The notes under the pieces are model-generated. The model had not been told where the DNA came from and made no database searches. It saw nothing but the letters and a program-made list of their open reading frames with translations. DNA of 64,000 nt from positions 122,612,458 to 122,676,457 of the forward strand of contig NC_081552.1 in assembly GCF_963082655.1 (NCBI RefSeq). Reading direction: 5' to 3'. Positions 20,936-32,442 of this stretch are shown here, in pieces. Position numbers and translations under genes: made by a program. The DNA comes from Stomoxys calcitrans (taxonomy: Eukaryota; Arthropoda; Insecta; Diptera; Muscidae). Position 1 is the first letter of the stretch. Every line of letters begins with the position of its first letter.

Positions 20936-22192
20936 GCATCCCGGTGGTCCGCTTCGCTGCCCCGCCTTTCATACCCCCTTTTTAGGGTAAAACTTTCAAA
21001 AACCTAGGTAGTCACTCAGTTTGCAAGATTATGAAATTTTGTCATAATTGCGTATAGTATTTCAGAAATCTGTCCTCTTCTTTAAAGAATGTGCCAAATA
21101 CTACCAAGAATAAATAAATAGGAAAACTTATTAAGATACAAATGAATCCCAATTTGAGCGCTTTAGCTAAATTCGTAAAGAATGTACTTTTTTGTATATT
21201 TTAGTATCTTAATGTTCGATTTTGAAAAAAGTCTCCCAAAATTTATAGCCAAGGTGTAGCTGAATCCCAATTTTAAGAGCTTAAGATCACCCTGTAAAGA
21301 AATTACAATTCTGTATTATTTAGCACTTTTTGATACCAAAATGTGCAAATTTTGAATTGATCATTTAGTCACCCATCATATTTTACCCAATTGTACCTGC
21401 ATTTCAAATTTCAGACCTCTAACTTCATCTAAGAAGAAATTAGTATATGGTAACAATTTTGGTAACAAAATATGGGAATGGCGAATAGATCATTTAGCAA
21501 TACATCATATATTTGTTAGTTGTTCCTACATGCCAAATTTTAGACCTTTAACTCCATCTGAACAGAAAGTACCATATGTTACCAAAATGTACGAAATATT
21601 AATAGAACACTTAGTCACCCATCATATTTTTCCTAGTTGTACCTACATGCCAAATTTCCGATCTCAATATACATCTGAACACAAAGTACAAAATGGTACC
21701 AATTTTGGTACCAAAATGCACGATTTTTGAATAGATCATTTAGTCATCCATCATTTATTTCTTGGTTGTACCTACATCCCAAATTTAGGAACTGTTCCCT
21801 CTGCAAAGAAAGTATCAATGTTGTTACCAAAATGTTCGTATTGTGAAAAAATCATTTGGTGACCCATCATATATTTGTAAACTTTACCTACATGTCAATT
21901 TTCAGATCTCCAGCTATATCTGCCCAGAAAGCACTAAATGGTACCAAAATGAACGAATTGTAAAATGATTATAGTCACCCATAACATTTTTCTTAGTTTA
22001 ACCTGCGTAAGCTCTAGAACCATCTGTAAAGAAAGTACAAGAAAGTACCAAATGGTACCAATTTTGGTACCGAAATGTAAGAATTTTGAACAGATCATTT
22101 AGTCACCCATATATTTCCTACTTGTACCTATATGCAAAACTTCAGACTTCTAGCTCCATCTAGAAAAAAAGTACCAACTGGTGCCAACTGCC
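20936..22192. repeat. Second family D element, tandem ~120-bp units
   Basis: Starts with a GC-rich head CTAGCATCCCGGTGGTCCGC and TTCGCTGCCCCGCC, then about nine units with GATCATTTAGTCACCCATCA (for example at 21358, 21733 and 22095), CCAAATTTCAGACCTCTAGC and TACCAATTTTGGTACC. GGTACC and its flanks form small palindromes in each unit. It is cut at 22192 by a LINE and probably resumes at 22994-23127. Confidence 0.7.
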
Positions 22193-22993
22193 AGGGACAC
22201 ACACACACAGAAGGTGTTCAATAGGCTCTTCATCTTCGATGTCCTCACAGCTTCTGCAAAAGTCGTTGCTGGCAACCTTCAGTCTGTCAGCATGTTTTCC
22301 GATTAGACAGTGACCTGTCATGACGGACACAACGACTGAGACGTCTGCTCTAGTCAATGACAACAAAGCGGTAATCCTCTTAAAGTCTAGATCAGGCCAC
22401 ATACTTTTGGAATGCTCACAGCCCCCTCTTTGTGACCATCTATCTATCGTTGTTCTTGGGGCTAGAGGCATGCACACAGATTCCAGTATCCCTGGAATGT
22501 GTAGGGAAGTTCCTAGTCTCGTAAGCTCGTCCGCTTTACAATTCCCTGGGATAAGAACCTCTTAAAGAACGTGTTGGTTTGCAGAGGAAGGCCGATGGCA
22601 TAGGCAAATTATAGGCATGCGAAGAAATAATAGGTTCGGCCTTGTCCTTAAGACTCGTACCAGGTGTCTTCGTCAAAAGCCCCTGCTGACCAGTCATCTG
22701 TCGGCTAGTGGAGCCCGTCGAGGTTTCAGTAGCAGACAACATGCTACGGCCTGATACCACCACCGCAGCTGTTGGGTCTTTGGAGTCAATTTTAAGCGTA
22801 CTCCCGGGCTCTAGATCTGAAACTCCACTGGAATCAGACGCAGATCATCAACCGCCTGAGGGATACCTCTATCGCAGCTATCCTTGAGTGACTTAAATTT
22901 TTCTTTTATAAAATAATGACCTATTACGAGTTGAAGAAAAATTCTTGCGGAGTGAAACAATAAAACGTCCGCTCCACTCAACGGTTCAAACAA
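22193..22993 (-). mobile_element. LINE deletion derivative: ORF1 start joined to RNase H end
   Basis: The 5' end (22993-22860) matches that of the copy at 25860-25720 (CTATCCTTGAGTGACTTAAA, CCGCTCCACTCAACGG). It leads to the ORF1 start region (VVSGRSMLSATETST, then GLLTKTPGTSLKDKAEP; 22763-22562). At about 22560 the sequence jumps to the RNase H end and zinc knuckle (RWSQRGGCEHSKSMWPDLDF, MTGHCLIGKHADRLKVASND, CRSCED...HLLC; 22477-22195). More than 3 kb of ORF1, endonuclease and RT are absent. Both ends are retained, so it could in principle have been moved in trans. Confidence 0.75.
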
Positions 22994-23127
22994 GAAACAA
23001 GTCTAGCTCAATTAATAAAGATCCAAATAGTACTAATTGCGGTACTAAACGTACCATTTCTTCCACTTTCGGTACGATTTTCCACAATTTTTTTACCATA
23101 CTTTATGTTCTTAAAACGCTCCGTTCG
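22994..23127. repeat. Continuation of family D repeat
   Basis: AAGTCTAGCTCAATTAATAA, AATAGTACTAATTGCGGTAC and GGTACGATTTT fit the family D unit pattern and place the LINE derivative as an insertion in that repeat. Confidence 0.5.
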
Positions 23128-25860
23128 CGCTGGGCAAATATGTACCATTTCTTCTTCGATGTCCTCACAGCTTCTGCAAAAAGTCGTTACTGGCAACCTT
23201 CAGTCTGTCAGCGTGTTTTCCGATTAGACAGTGACCTGTCATGACGGACACAGTGATTTAGGCATCTGTTCTTGCCAGTGACAGCAAAGCGGTAGACTTC
23301 TTCAAGTCTAGATTAGGCCACATCATTTTGGAATGCTCACACCCAGTCTCCTCTTTGTGACCATCTATCATTCGTTGTACTTGACAACTTAGCGTACATG
23401 TCGCTAAAGCCATACCCACAGATTCCAGTGTCCCTTCTATTACCAGGGATATCGTAGTTCCAATAGGTTCTATCAGGAATAGTGGTACAGTACTTTTATC
23501 AAAAAGCGGCTGACGTAGGGTGTGCCTGGAACATCGAACATGGTATCAAGGATAATAGTATATCCTTATCCTTATCAAAGAGAAAGCTCCCTTAGCCTCA
23601 CGGCAGAGGTCGCAGCAATTTGTCTAGCGACAATGCCCAGAGGCATTAGATGTAGCATTAAATTCAGTGCATCAGATGGTGTCGTCCTCAGTGCGGCTGT
23701 GATGCACAAACAAGCCATCCTTGGAACCGGTTGAGTATTGAACAGTAGATGGACTTTGAAGCGCCGTCCACCAGACCACAACACCATATAGCATAATAGG
23801 TCTGACAACTGCAGTATATACCCAACGCATAACACGCGGTCTTAACCCCCAACTTTTGCCTGTGGCTCTCTTACAAGTGTAGGGGAAGGATTGCCTTTCT
23901 TGCTCTTCCTAATTTTAATTTAAATTTTCTGTCCAGCAAAACACCTAGGTATTTTGCGCTTTCTGTAAATGGAACATTCTCTCCTCCCAAGGAGACAGGT
24001 GCCATTATAAGCAACTTGTGTCTCCTGCTGAAAAGAACTACTTCTGTTGTGCACGGATTTACACCTAGACCACTTTCGGTAGCCCACGTAGAGCTTCCTG
24101 AAGTATATCTTTTAGAGTGTTGGGAAACTTTCCCCTAACAGCAATTCCTACGCCTTCAGCATACTCGACCACTTTTACACCTTTTTCTTCCAGAGACAAT
24201 AATATATTCTTAATGGCTATATTAAAAAGTAGGGGAGACAGTATATCTTGAGGTGTTCCTCTCCTGACCCATCCTTTAAGATCCGCAGATACAAAGCCTG
24301 CCGGCATCTTTTAGAAATTTAGCTATATTTGATATGATATTCTGATACAAGCAGAGTCTATCTCCCTAAGCCAGGGGACCAGTCTATCAGACACAGCTTG
24401 TAATTCAACCGGTGATACATGATCAGGGCCTGGCGACTTAAAGGAGTCGAATCTTCGAATCATGGTATCGCCCAAAGGATTTTCGGCTCAGACACAATTT
24501 TCCTAATGGCCTCCGACGAATGCAAAGTGACAAAGTGACAACCTTTACTGGCGCCATGTTGTCCTATGGAGGATTTTCCGGGAAATGTGTATCAACTAGT
24601 AGTTCTAGTGTTTCCTCACATTGTCCATAAATTCTCTGTCTTCTGAATATACCCCATCGTAATAGGTCTCGAGGACAGAATCTTCCTTAGCCTAGAGGCC
24701 TAAGATGTATCCTCCACGGAGTTGCAGAATTCTACCCAGGATTTTTTCTAAGCCTTTCTCAGCACGCCCTTATATTTACTTAGCCAAGCCTTATAGATGT
24801 CCCAATCATATGGTGCTCTTGTGGATTTCGCTCTGTTGAAGAGATTTCTACAGTCCGTCCTTAGAACAACCAGCTCTGGGGTCCACCATGGCAGTCGCAG
24901 TTTGCCCCTTGGCTTCGCACTAGGACATGCTAACACAAGCGAGTCATTCGAGGCTTTCGTGATCCGATTGACTATTATGTCTATATCCTCCGTTGTTTCC
25001 ACTTCATTTTCTGAACTAGAAGGTATAGACGCAGAATTTGTGCCGAAATTTATTCCAATCCGCCTTTCTTCTGTTTAGCCGAGTGACCACTACTTCAGTA
25101 TTTTCTCCAAGGCTGAAACTAATATAACGATGATCAGTGATGATCCAACATTTCCAAGTCGCATATTCTTCTACATATTTTCCGATACATAGGCAATATC
25201 AAGTACCTCATGCTTGTTCCTTTTCGATAAGCAGCTCACCCCTTTCGTTGACATCCGAACTTTTCCATATCTGATGATGTGCATTAGCATCACTTCGTAG
25301 ATTGATTCTTCCTTGCAGAAGCGGCATCAACCCGCAACAAAAGGTTTGAAGGCTGTAACTCTGAATCGTGTGCCATATATAGGGAAGCCAGCCCGTAATG
25401 AGACTTATTTATTTCAAGGCTGGCTACTACTGAATCATCAGTGCTTAGCGACAAAAGAAGAAAACATTATGACTACTATTTGCAAGAACATAGGTTCTGT
25501 GTCTCCCATTCCCCATACCCTTGAATCCCGGAATTCATAGTCACAAGATTCGTTAGATATTATCATGATGAGCTTCCGTACGCATCCAGGGGCAGGTGAG
25601 AAAGCAGTGGAACCACTCTTCCACAGGACAATGGACAGTTGCGGTGTGGATGATACCTCCTTAGATGCTTCTCTAGCTGCTGCTGCTGTCGAAGTACTTT
25701 TTGAGTTCCGTCCTTCCACGCGGCTGTTGGGTAGTGGCGCCTGGAGCTGCCGCTATCCTTGAGTGACTTAAATTTTTCTTCCAAAAATAATAACCTATTA
25801 CGAGTTTCATAGAAATTCATACGGAGCGAAATAACAAAACATCCGTTCCACTCTACGGTT
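23128..25860 (-). mobile_element. RNase H-type LINE, copy F3 (broken)
   Basis: Minus-strand order: 5' end near 25860 (CGTTCCACTCTACGG in mirror), the ORF1/ORF2 junction segment (25720-25440), endonuclease end (DHRYISFSLGENTE at about 25110), linker (25002-24748, SNDSLVLACPSAKP, PPWWTPELVVLRTDC with L for P), RT fingers (SPGPDHVSPVELQAVSD, about 24420), RT palm (24307-24065), RT thumb (23835-23575), RNase H and zinc knuckle (23430-23128). ORF1 is almost wholly deleted at about 25735. Frameshifts are numerous. It is the most complete copy of this family in the window. Confidence 0.78.
24065..24307 (-). pseudogene. LINE reverse transcriptase palm with mutated catalytic box
   Basis: Contains LKGWVRRGTPQDILSPLLFN and NILLSLEEKGVKVVEYAEGV. 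The related copy at 28633-29151 has the normal VVAYADDVAIA at this point, so YADD has become YAEG here and both catalytic aspartates are lost. RGTPQGG is altered to RGTPQD. Confidence 0.78.
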
Positions 25861-26152
25861 CATTTTCGACAGGTGTTGCGTTTTCACATCAGTGATTTGG
25901 GAAACATTCTCGTGTTGGCTGTATGTTACTAACTTATATTGGTAAAACAATTCTTGTAGATTGCTCTGACTCTACAGAATAATACAAGTATAGAAATAAT
26001 AATTTTTCAAAAAGCTGCCTTTGGGATTTTGCTTATAATTTTTCGTAAAATAAGCGAAGGAAACATTTTTGCTGGAAAATATTAAAAAAACTACATTTTT
26101 TTAAAACCACTATATTAAGATGGATAATGAGAAATTTGTCATATTATTAAAT
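25861..26152. other. No gene recognised
   Basis: AT-rich flank between the LINE 5' end and the mariner insertion. Confidence 0.5.
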
Positions 26153-26154
26153 TA

Positions 26155-27084
26155 TTGGGTTGCCCAAAAAGTAATTGTAGGTAATATAGAAGTAATATAG
26201 TCGGCGTTGACAAATTTTTTCAACGGCTTGTGACTCTGTGAATGCATTCTTTCTTCTGTCAGTTATCAGCTATTACTTTTAGCTTGCTTTAGAAAAAAAG
26301 TGCGCGAAATTTTGTTTACATTTGTTTGTTTGGCGTCAATTTTAAAATGGGTACCACATGTATTGAAAGAAATTCATTTAACAAACCGAGTCAACGCTTG
26401 TAATATGCACCTTAAACGCAATGAATTCGATCCGTTTTTAAAACGAATCATAACTAGAGATGAAAAATGGATTGTTTACAACAACGTTAGTCGAAAACGA
26501 TCATGGTCCAAGCATGGTGAACCAGCTCAAACCACTTCAAAGGCTGATATCCACCAAAAGAAGGTTATGCTGTCTGTTTGGTGGGATTGGAAGGGTGTGG
26601 TCTATTTTGTGCTGCTTCCAAGGAACCAAACGATTAATTCGGATGTTTACTGTCAACAATTGTACAAATTGAATACAGCCATCAAGGAGAAGCGACCAGA
26701 ATTGGTCAATCGTAAAGGTGTCATATTCCACCAGGACAACGCTAGACCGCACACATCTTTGGTCGCTCGCCAAAAACTGAGTGAGCTTGACTTGGAACTT
26801 TTGATGCATCCACCATATAGCCCTGACCTTGCACCATCAGACTACCATTTATTTCGATCTTTGCAGAACTCCTTAAATGGTAAAACTTTCGGCAATGATG
26901 AGGCTATAAAATCGCACTTGGTTCAGTTTTCTGCAGATAAAGGCCAGAAGTTCTATGAGCGTGGAATACTAAATTTGCCAGGAAGATGGCAAAAGGCTTT
27001 CGAACAAAATGGCAATTATATATATGATTAAAGTTCATTCTAAGTTTTATTAAAAATGCATTTACTTTCTTTTAAAAAATCCGC
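26155..27084 (+). mobile_element. Mariner deletion derivative, 3' terminal repeat lost
   Basis: The 5' terminal repeat TTGGGTTGCCCAAAAAGTAA starts at 26155 next to a TA. The element then matches the minus-strand mariner at 14922-15529 through the 5' region. The 3' side ends at TTTTAAAAAATCCGC (27084); the sequence then changes abruptly to a LINE RNase H fragment, so the right terminal repeat is gone and the copy cannot move. Confidence 0.85.
26300..27031 (+). CDS. Mariner transposase, N-terminally deleted (243 codons, open)
   Basis: An uninterrupted frame covers the catalytic domain of a mariner transposase, a cut-and-paste enzyme moving DNA into TA sites. Catalytic aspartates: D in IITRDEKWIVY (residue ~54, with R for the usual G before it), D in HQDNARPHTS (~146) and D in YSPDLAPSDYHLF (~181); the last two are separated by 34 residues, giving the DD34D signature. 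The stop follows FEQNGNYIYD. The family is about 340-350 residues; here the first ~100, including the DNA-binding helices, are replaced by a short stretch ending LASILK, fused to WVPHVLKEI. Without these helices it should not bind the terminal repeats. The ATG at 26300 is the first in frame but may be fortuitous. Confidence 0.85.
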   Translation: MREILFTFVCLASILKWVPHVLKEIHLTNRVNACNMHLKRNEFDPFLKRIITRDEKWIVYNNVSRKRSWSKHGEPAQTTSKADIHQKKVMLSVWWDWKGVVYFVLLPRNQTINSDVYCQQLYKLNTAIKEKRPELVNRKGVIFHQDNARPHTSLVARQKLSELDLELLMHPPYSPDLAPSDYHLFRSLQNSLNGKTFGNDEAIKSHLVQFSADKGQKFYERGILNLPGRWQKAFEQNGNYIYD

Positions 27085-27309
27085 TATCATTCGTTGTCCT
27101 TCGGGCCTGGTCTTGAAAACATAGCTTACTTGTCGCTAGAGGCATACCCACAGATTCATCTATCTCTAGAATGTATAAGGTAGTTCCTAGTCTCGTAAGC
27201 TCGTCCGCTTAACAATTCCCTGGGATATCTCTGTGGCCCGGCACCTAGAACAGGTGAATTTTGAACTGTTCAGCCATCTCGTTGAGAGATTTGCGACAGT
27301 CGAGGGTGG
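27085..27309 (-). pseudogene. LINE RNase H fragment
   Basis: Minus strand reads SLNEMAEQFKIHLFWVPGHR followed by DIPGN, the end of a LINE RNase H domain with its catalytic Asp, then ESVGMPLATSKL. It belongs to the same family as the copy at 23128-25860. It is bounded by the broken mariner on the left and a DINE 5' end on the right. Confidence 0.75.
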
Positions 27310-28130
27310 TTTTTATACCCTCCACCATAAGATGGGGGGTATACTAATTTCGTCATTCTGTTTGTAACTACTCGAAATATTCGTCTGAGACCCCATAAAG
27401 TATATATATTCTTGATCGTCGTGACATTTTATGTCGATCTAGCCATGTCCGTCCGTCTGTCTGTCTGTCTGTCGAAAGCACGCTAACTTCCGAAGGAGTA
27501 AAGCTAGCCACTTGAAATTTTGCACAAATACTTCTTATTAGGGTAGGTCGGTTGGTATTGTAAATGGGCCATATCGGTTTTAGAGAGCTTTTAGAGGGCG
27601 CAATTCCTATCCGATTTGGCTGAAATTTTGCATGACGTATTTTATTTTTACTTTCAACAACTGTGTCAAATAAGGTTCAAATCGGTTCATAACCTGATAT
27701 AGCTGCCATATAAACCGATCTGGGATCTTAACTTCTTGACCCCTAGAGGTCGCAATTATTATCCGATATGCCTGAAATTTTGTACGACGGATCCTCTCAT
27801 GACCATCAACAAACGTGTTTATTATGGTCTGAATCGGTCTATAGCCCGATACAGATCCCATATAAATCGTTCTCTCTATTTTACTTCGTGAGCCCCAATG
27901 GGCGCAATTCTTATACGAATTGGCTGAAATTTTACACAGGTCTCCAACATATAATTTAATTGTGGTCCGAACCGGACCATATCTTGATATCGTTTTAATA
28001 GCATAGCAACTCTTTTCTCATATCTTTTTTGCCTAAGAAGAGATGCCGGGAAAAGAACTCGACAAATGCGATCCATGGTGGAGCGTATATAAGATTCGGC
28101 CCGGCCGAACTTAGCACGCTTTTACTTGTT
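27310..28130 (+). mobile_element. A-family DINE-1-like element, complete ends
   Basis: 5' end TTTTTATACCCTCCACCATA; AAAGTATATATATTCTTG at about 27395; (GTCY)n at about 27450; GTAGGTCGGTTGG; internal units; 3' end CCATGGTGGAGCGTATATAA, hairpin TTCGGCCCGGCCGAA (28095-28109) and CTTAGCACGCTTTTACTTG. Internal sequence is nearly identical to parts of the copies at 7597 and 43816, so this subfamily was recently active. Confidence 0.9.
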
Positions 28131-28341
28131 GTGTTAATAAATACGTTCTCCAGGGATGGCTGCCTGGCTGTATGAAAAAATATTTATGGCAATCATCGTT
28201 ATGACATTATAACCTAGCAATTACATTACTTTCTTAATTGCAAGGATCCCCGCTTGATACACACTGTAGTGGTCGGGTAACCTTTTCGATATGATATGGT
28301 CGTCTAGTTGGGAATGATCCTTAAAATATTTATGTAATTTC
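28131..28341. other. No gene recognised
   Basis: Short unassigned AT-rich spacer. Confidence 0.5.
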
Positions 28342-29408
28342 TATTACCAGGGATTTCGTAGTTCCAACCGGTTCTATCAGGATTAGTGGTACAGTACTTT
28401 TTATCTAAAACCGGCTAAGACAGGGTGTAATCCACACTGCATGAAACATCGCACATTGTCCGTAACCTCCACTTGACCAAGGAGAAGCTCCTTTAAGCTC
28501 ATGGCAGTGGTCGCAGCAATTTGTCTAGCCACAATGTCCATGGAAATTAGATGTAACATCAAATTCAGTGTATCAGATGGTGTCGTCCTCAGTGCGGCTG
28601 TGGTGCACAAACAAGCCATCGTTTGGATCCGGTTAAGTATCGAGCTGTAGGTGAACTTTTGTAGCGCCGTCCACAAGACCACAACACCATACAGCATTAT
28701 AGGTCTGACAATTGCAGTATATACCTAATGCATAACGGCCGGTCTGAACCTCCAACTTGTGCCAATGGCTCTCTTGCAGGTGTATAGAACAAGAGTGGCC
28801 TTTCCTGTCTAGCACATTCTCTCTTCCAAAGGAGACAGGTTCCACTGTAGGCAACTTGTATCTCCTGCTGAAAAGAACTTCTTCTGTCTTGCACGAATTT
28901 ATACCTATACCACTTTCGGTAGCCCACTTTGATGCTGCACATAGAGCTTCCTGAAATATATCTCTTAGAGTGCTTGGAAACTTTGCCCTAACCGCAATTG
29001 CCACGTCGTCGGCATACGCGACCACTTTTACACCTTTTTCTTCCAGAGACAATAATATATTGTTAAAGGCTATATTCCAAAGTGGAGGAGACAGTACACC
29101 TACTAGAGGTGCTCCTCTGCTGACCCATGTTTTTAGATCCACAGATCTCATGAAATGCTACCTTGTATATTCCTTGACAGCGAGAGAATCTTCTATGTAG
29201 CTGACTAGTCTGTTTCAGTGAATTTGCCTTTACTATATGCATTCTGCTGCCGCAACAGGCGATTTCCAGGGATCTTTGCCCAAAGATATGTTTCTATCAA
29301 CCTCTCAAGAGTCTTCAGCATAAAGGATGACAGGCTCATAGGTCGAAAATCGTTCGCCTTCTTATGGTAGGGTTTTCCTGCTTTCAATTTTCCTTTGTGT
29401 CCCTTCAT
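28342..29408 (-). pseudogene. LINE reverse transcriptase domain, copy F5
   Basis: Minus strand, from 29408: KANDFRPMSLSSFMLKTLER (fingers), then 29151-28633 with LKTWVSRGAPLVGVLSPPLW and VKVVAYADDVAIAV, so the YADD catalytic box is intact. After it come ASKWATESGIGINSCKTEEV and the thumb (AALRTTPSDTLNLML, 28697-28401). The RGTPQGG box is altered to RGAPLVG and a frameshift separates palm and thumb. There is no endonuclease or ORF1; the left end abuts unassigned DNA and the right end the SINE region. Confidence 0.78.
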
Positions 29409-29471
29409 CCCAATTCAATTTCATCAAAGATGGCCATGCTTTTGTGTTTGTTTGACATACTCTAATTATAA

Positions 29472-29835
29472 ACACAGTTTGTGGCACAGAGTGTACATCA
29501 GAAGATTTACAATACAAAGGTCCCGAGATCGAATCTCGGACAAGCAAAATGATTTTAAAATTTTTTATTTCTTTAAAATTACGCCCACATAATGCGGAAC
29601 AATCAACGGATTTGTGGAGAGGTAGAAAAATTCAAAAATATTTTATATATTAATAGCGACACCGTTTTTCCCTCCTTGTGCTACTTAGTGGTGTGGCTTT
29701 GCGTCAAGCCATTCGGACTCGCCAATAAAATGGAGGTCCCTTATCATTGAGCTTAACCTTATAACGGCAGCACTCGAGTGTATGACATAATCTTGCCTCA
29801 GTTTGTTAATGGTATTTTTATCAATACCAAGGTTA
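29472..29835 (+). mobile_element. tRNA-derived SINE, copy 2 (different head)
   Basis: The head has an A-box-like TGGCACAGAGTG (29482-29493) and a B-box-like AGATCGAATCT (about 29526-29536), with a possible anticodon-like interval between them. The body at 29690-29830 (GTGGTGTGGCTTTGCG, CCTTATCATTGAGCTTAACC, CGGCAGCACTCGAGTG) matches the body of the SINE at 2545-2745. Between head and body lies about 130 bases of AT-rich sequence. A shared body behind unrelated heads is typical of SINE families that exchange promoters. Confidence 0.68.
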
Positions 29836-29845
29836 TAATAATGAC

Positions 29846-30699
29846 TTTTAGACCCACCACCGAAGGATGGAGTTTATATTCATTTTGTCATTCCGTTTGC
29901 AACACGAAATATCCATTTCCGACCCTATAAAGTATATATATTCTTGATCAGCGTTAAAATCTAAGAGGACCTAGACATGTCCGTCCGTCTGTCTGTTGAA
30001 ATCACGCTACGGTCCTTTAAAAATAGATATATTGAGCTGAAATTTTGCAGAGATTCTTTTTTTGTCCATAGGCAGGTTAAGTTCGAGGATGGGCTTTATC
30101 GGACTATATGTGCTTGGACCTTCGACATCCTTCTGCAAATTGGCCCACATCGGTCCAGATTTGGATATAGCTGCCATATAGACCGATCCGCCGATTTAGG
30201 GCCTTAGACCCATTAAAGCCACATTTGTTATCCGATTTTGCTGAAATTTGGAACAGCGAGTTGTGTTAGGTCCTTGACATACCTCTTCAAGTTGGCCCAG
30301 AGTTGGATATAGCTGCCATATAGACCGATCTCTCCATTTTAAATCTTTGCCCCATAAAAGGCTTATTTATAATCCGATTTCGCTCAAACTTGACACACTG
30401 ACATATGTAAGGCTTTTTGACATCCGTGTAGTATATGGTTCAGATCGGTCTATATTTGGATATGGCTACAAAAAAGACCAATATTTTGTTCCACAAAATT
30501 TAACAGTGACTGATACTAATTAGACCTCTCAATATCCGTGTCGAATTTGGTTCAAATCGGACCATATTTCGATAAAGCTGCTATGGGGGCATAAATTATG
30601 AATTTTTCACGGGATTATGACAAAAGGTGGTTTACATATATAACCGACGTGGTGGGTATCTAAAATTCGGCCCGGCCGAACTTAACGTTTTTACTTGTT
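29846..30699 (+). mobile_element. B-family DINE
   Basis: 5' end CTTTTAGACCCACCACCGAA; TATAAAGTATATATATTCTT; GTCCGTCCGTCTGTCTG (about 29980); units with TTTGGATATAGCTGCCATAT; 3' end ACGTGGTGGGTATCTAAA, hairpin TTCGGCCCGGCCGAA and CTTAACGTTTTTACTTGTT. Structure is complete. Confidence 0.87.
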
Positions 30700-31696
30700 T
30701 CTATTATTAAAAATAAGTGCTTATTCTTGAGCTTCATCGAATGTTGTATGTAATGACATTTGTACTACCGGTAACACAGATGGTATTCCTATTGATAACA
30801 CATTATATTTAAGCAGCTAGTTAATCTAAGGATAATGAACTACCAAAATTAATTATTATAACAATACTTTTTGTTAGGTATGCTCAAAAGCTACAAAGGC
30901 TCTACTTGGTGTTCTTTGGCATGAAGGTCATTCAGAAGCTTAAGCTGCGGCTATGGACAATGACGTTTGTGGTTTAATATGTTGGCAACAGTTAAATACA
31001 AATTTGGCAACGCACTTAATAAAACATTGAATTAAACATTTAAAGGAGTCAAAGTAACTAATTGTGTGGCCTACTGTGCACTTAATGAATGGAATAGTAG
31101 GCGGAGAGTTTAATCAAGCTAAGAAAAGAGGGTGCAGTATATTTGATGCGTTAGTTCTAGTTGTATGTATTAAACAGCTGGTTTCGTAAAGACAACTTTC
31201 AAAGAGTTGTACCTCAAAAGGCGCCAAACATATAGCTTCACTATGGCAAAATGGGGCTCACTTTCAAGGTATTTGAGAATAGAGTAGGAATTAGACATCG
31301 AAATTTTGGGCCAACAATCTCAATGGCTACCAGATGGAAAGGACACTTTGCCGATTTAAAAAAAAAATCTGGGACTAAATGAAAGGGTTTTAGGAGTAAA
31401 GTGCGAACGTAGTATTCAAACATTTAATAAGTGGCTCAAAGTACGCCTTATACCTAAGTTGACATGTTTTCCAATAATGGCAATATGATATTTAAGTGAA
31501 GGGTATATGTCTGTAGGGTAAAAATTTGTTCCGTCCACATGTAAAAGCTCTAAACAGTAAGTATGGTAGGCACCTGAAATGGCTACATAAAGTTTCTTCT
31601 TAAACACCCACCAATCGTGCATATAACCCGATGATAACAACATGGGGCAAAAATTAGAGAAGAGAGGTACGAATCCTACAATTAATTAATGAAAAG
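30700..31696. other. No gene recognised
   Basis: AT-rich stretch with short open frames that have no recognisable motifs. I see no repeats shared with the rest of the window. Confidence 0.5.
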
Positions 31697-32442
31697 ACAT
31701 GTAAAAAGGCGTTAAGATTGGCCGGGCCGAACTTTGGATACCTACCCCCTGGGGTATGTATGTAATTTACCTTTCGTCAAAATCCGGTGAAAAATGCATA
31801 CCTTATGCCTCATAGCAGCTATATCGAAATACGATCCGATTTGGACCAAATACTAATAAGTACAAGTCATTGTTCAATTGTGTATAATAAAATATTGGCC
31901 TTTTTAGTAGCTATATCTGAAAATGAACCGATCTGAACCATATACGATACGGATGTCGTAACTGTGTCAAATTTCAGTATAATCGGATTTTAAATGCGCC
32001 TTTTATGGTGCCAATACTTTAAATCAAGATATCGTTCTATATGGCAGCTATATCCAAATCTGGACCAACCTGGACTGAACTGAAGAAAGATATCGAAGGT
32101 CCTAACACAACTCACTGTACTATATTTCAGCAAAATCGGTGGATCGGTCTTTATGGGGGCTATATCAAGATATAGTCCGATATAGCCCAACTTCGAACTT
32201 AACCTGCTCATGGACAAAAAAAGAATCTTTGCAAAGTTTCATCTCAATATCTCTATTTTTAAAGACTGTAGCGTGATTTCAACAGACAGACGGACAGACG
32301 GACGGACATGTCTAGATCGTCTTAGATTTTTACGCTGATCAAGAATATATATACTTTGTAGGGTCGGAAAAAGATATTTTGGTGTGTTGCAAACGGAATG
32401 GCAAAATGAATAAACCCCATCCTTCAGTAGTGGGTATAGAAA
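31697..32442 (-). mobile_element. B-family DINE
   Basis: Left end ACATGTAAAAAGGCGTTAAG with hairpin ATTGGCCGGGCCGAA; right end with (GACA/GACG)n at about 32283-32307, AAGAATATATATACTTTG and CCATCCTTCAGTAGTGGGTA. Complete, slightly decayed. Confidence 0.85.

Noticed and set aside
31241..31643. Minus-strand frames of 60 and 75 codons as small host genes
   Set aside because: No motif, no start context or neighbouring exon support; lengths expected by chance.
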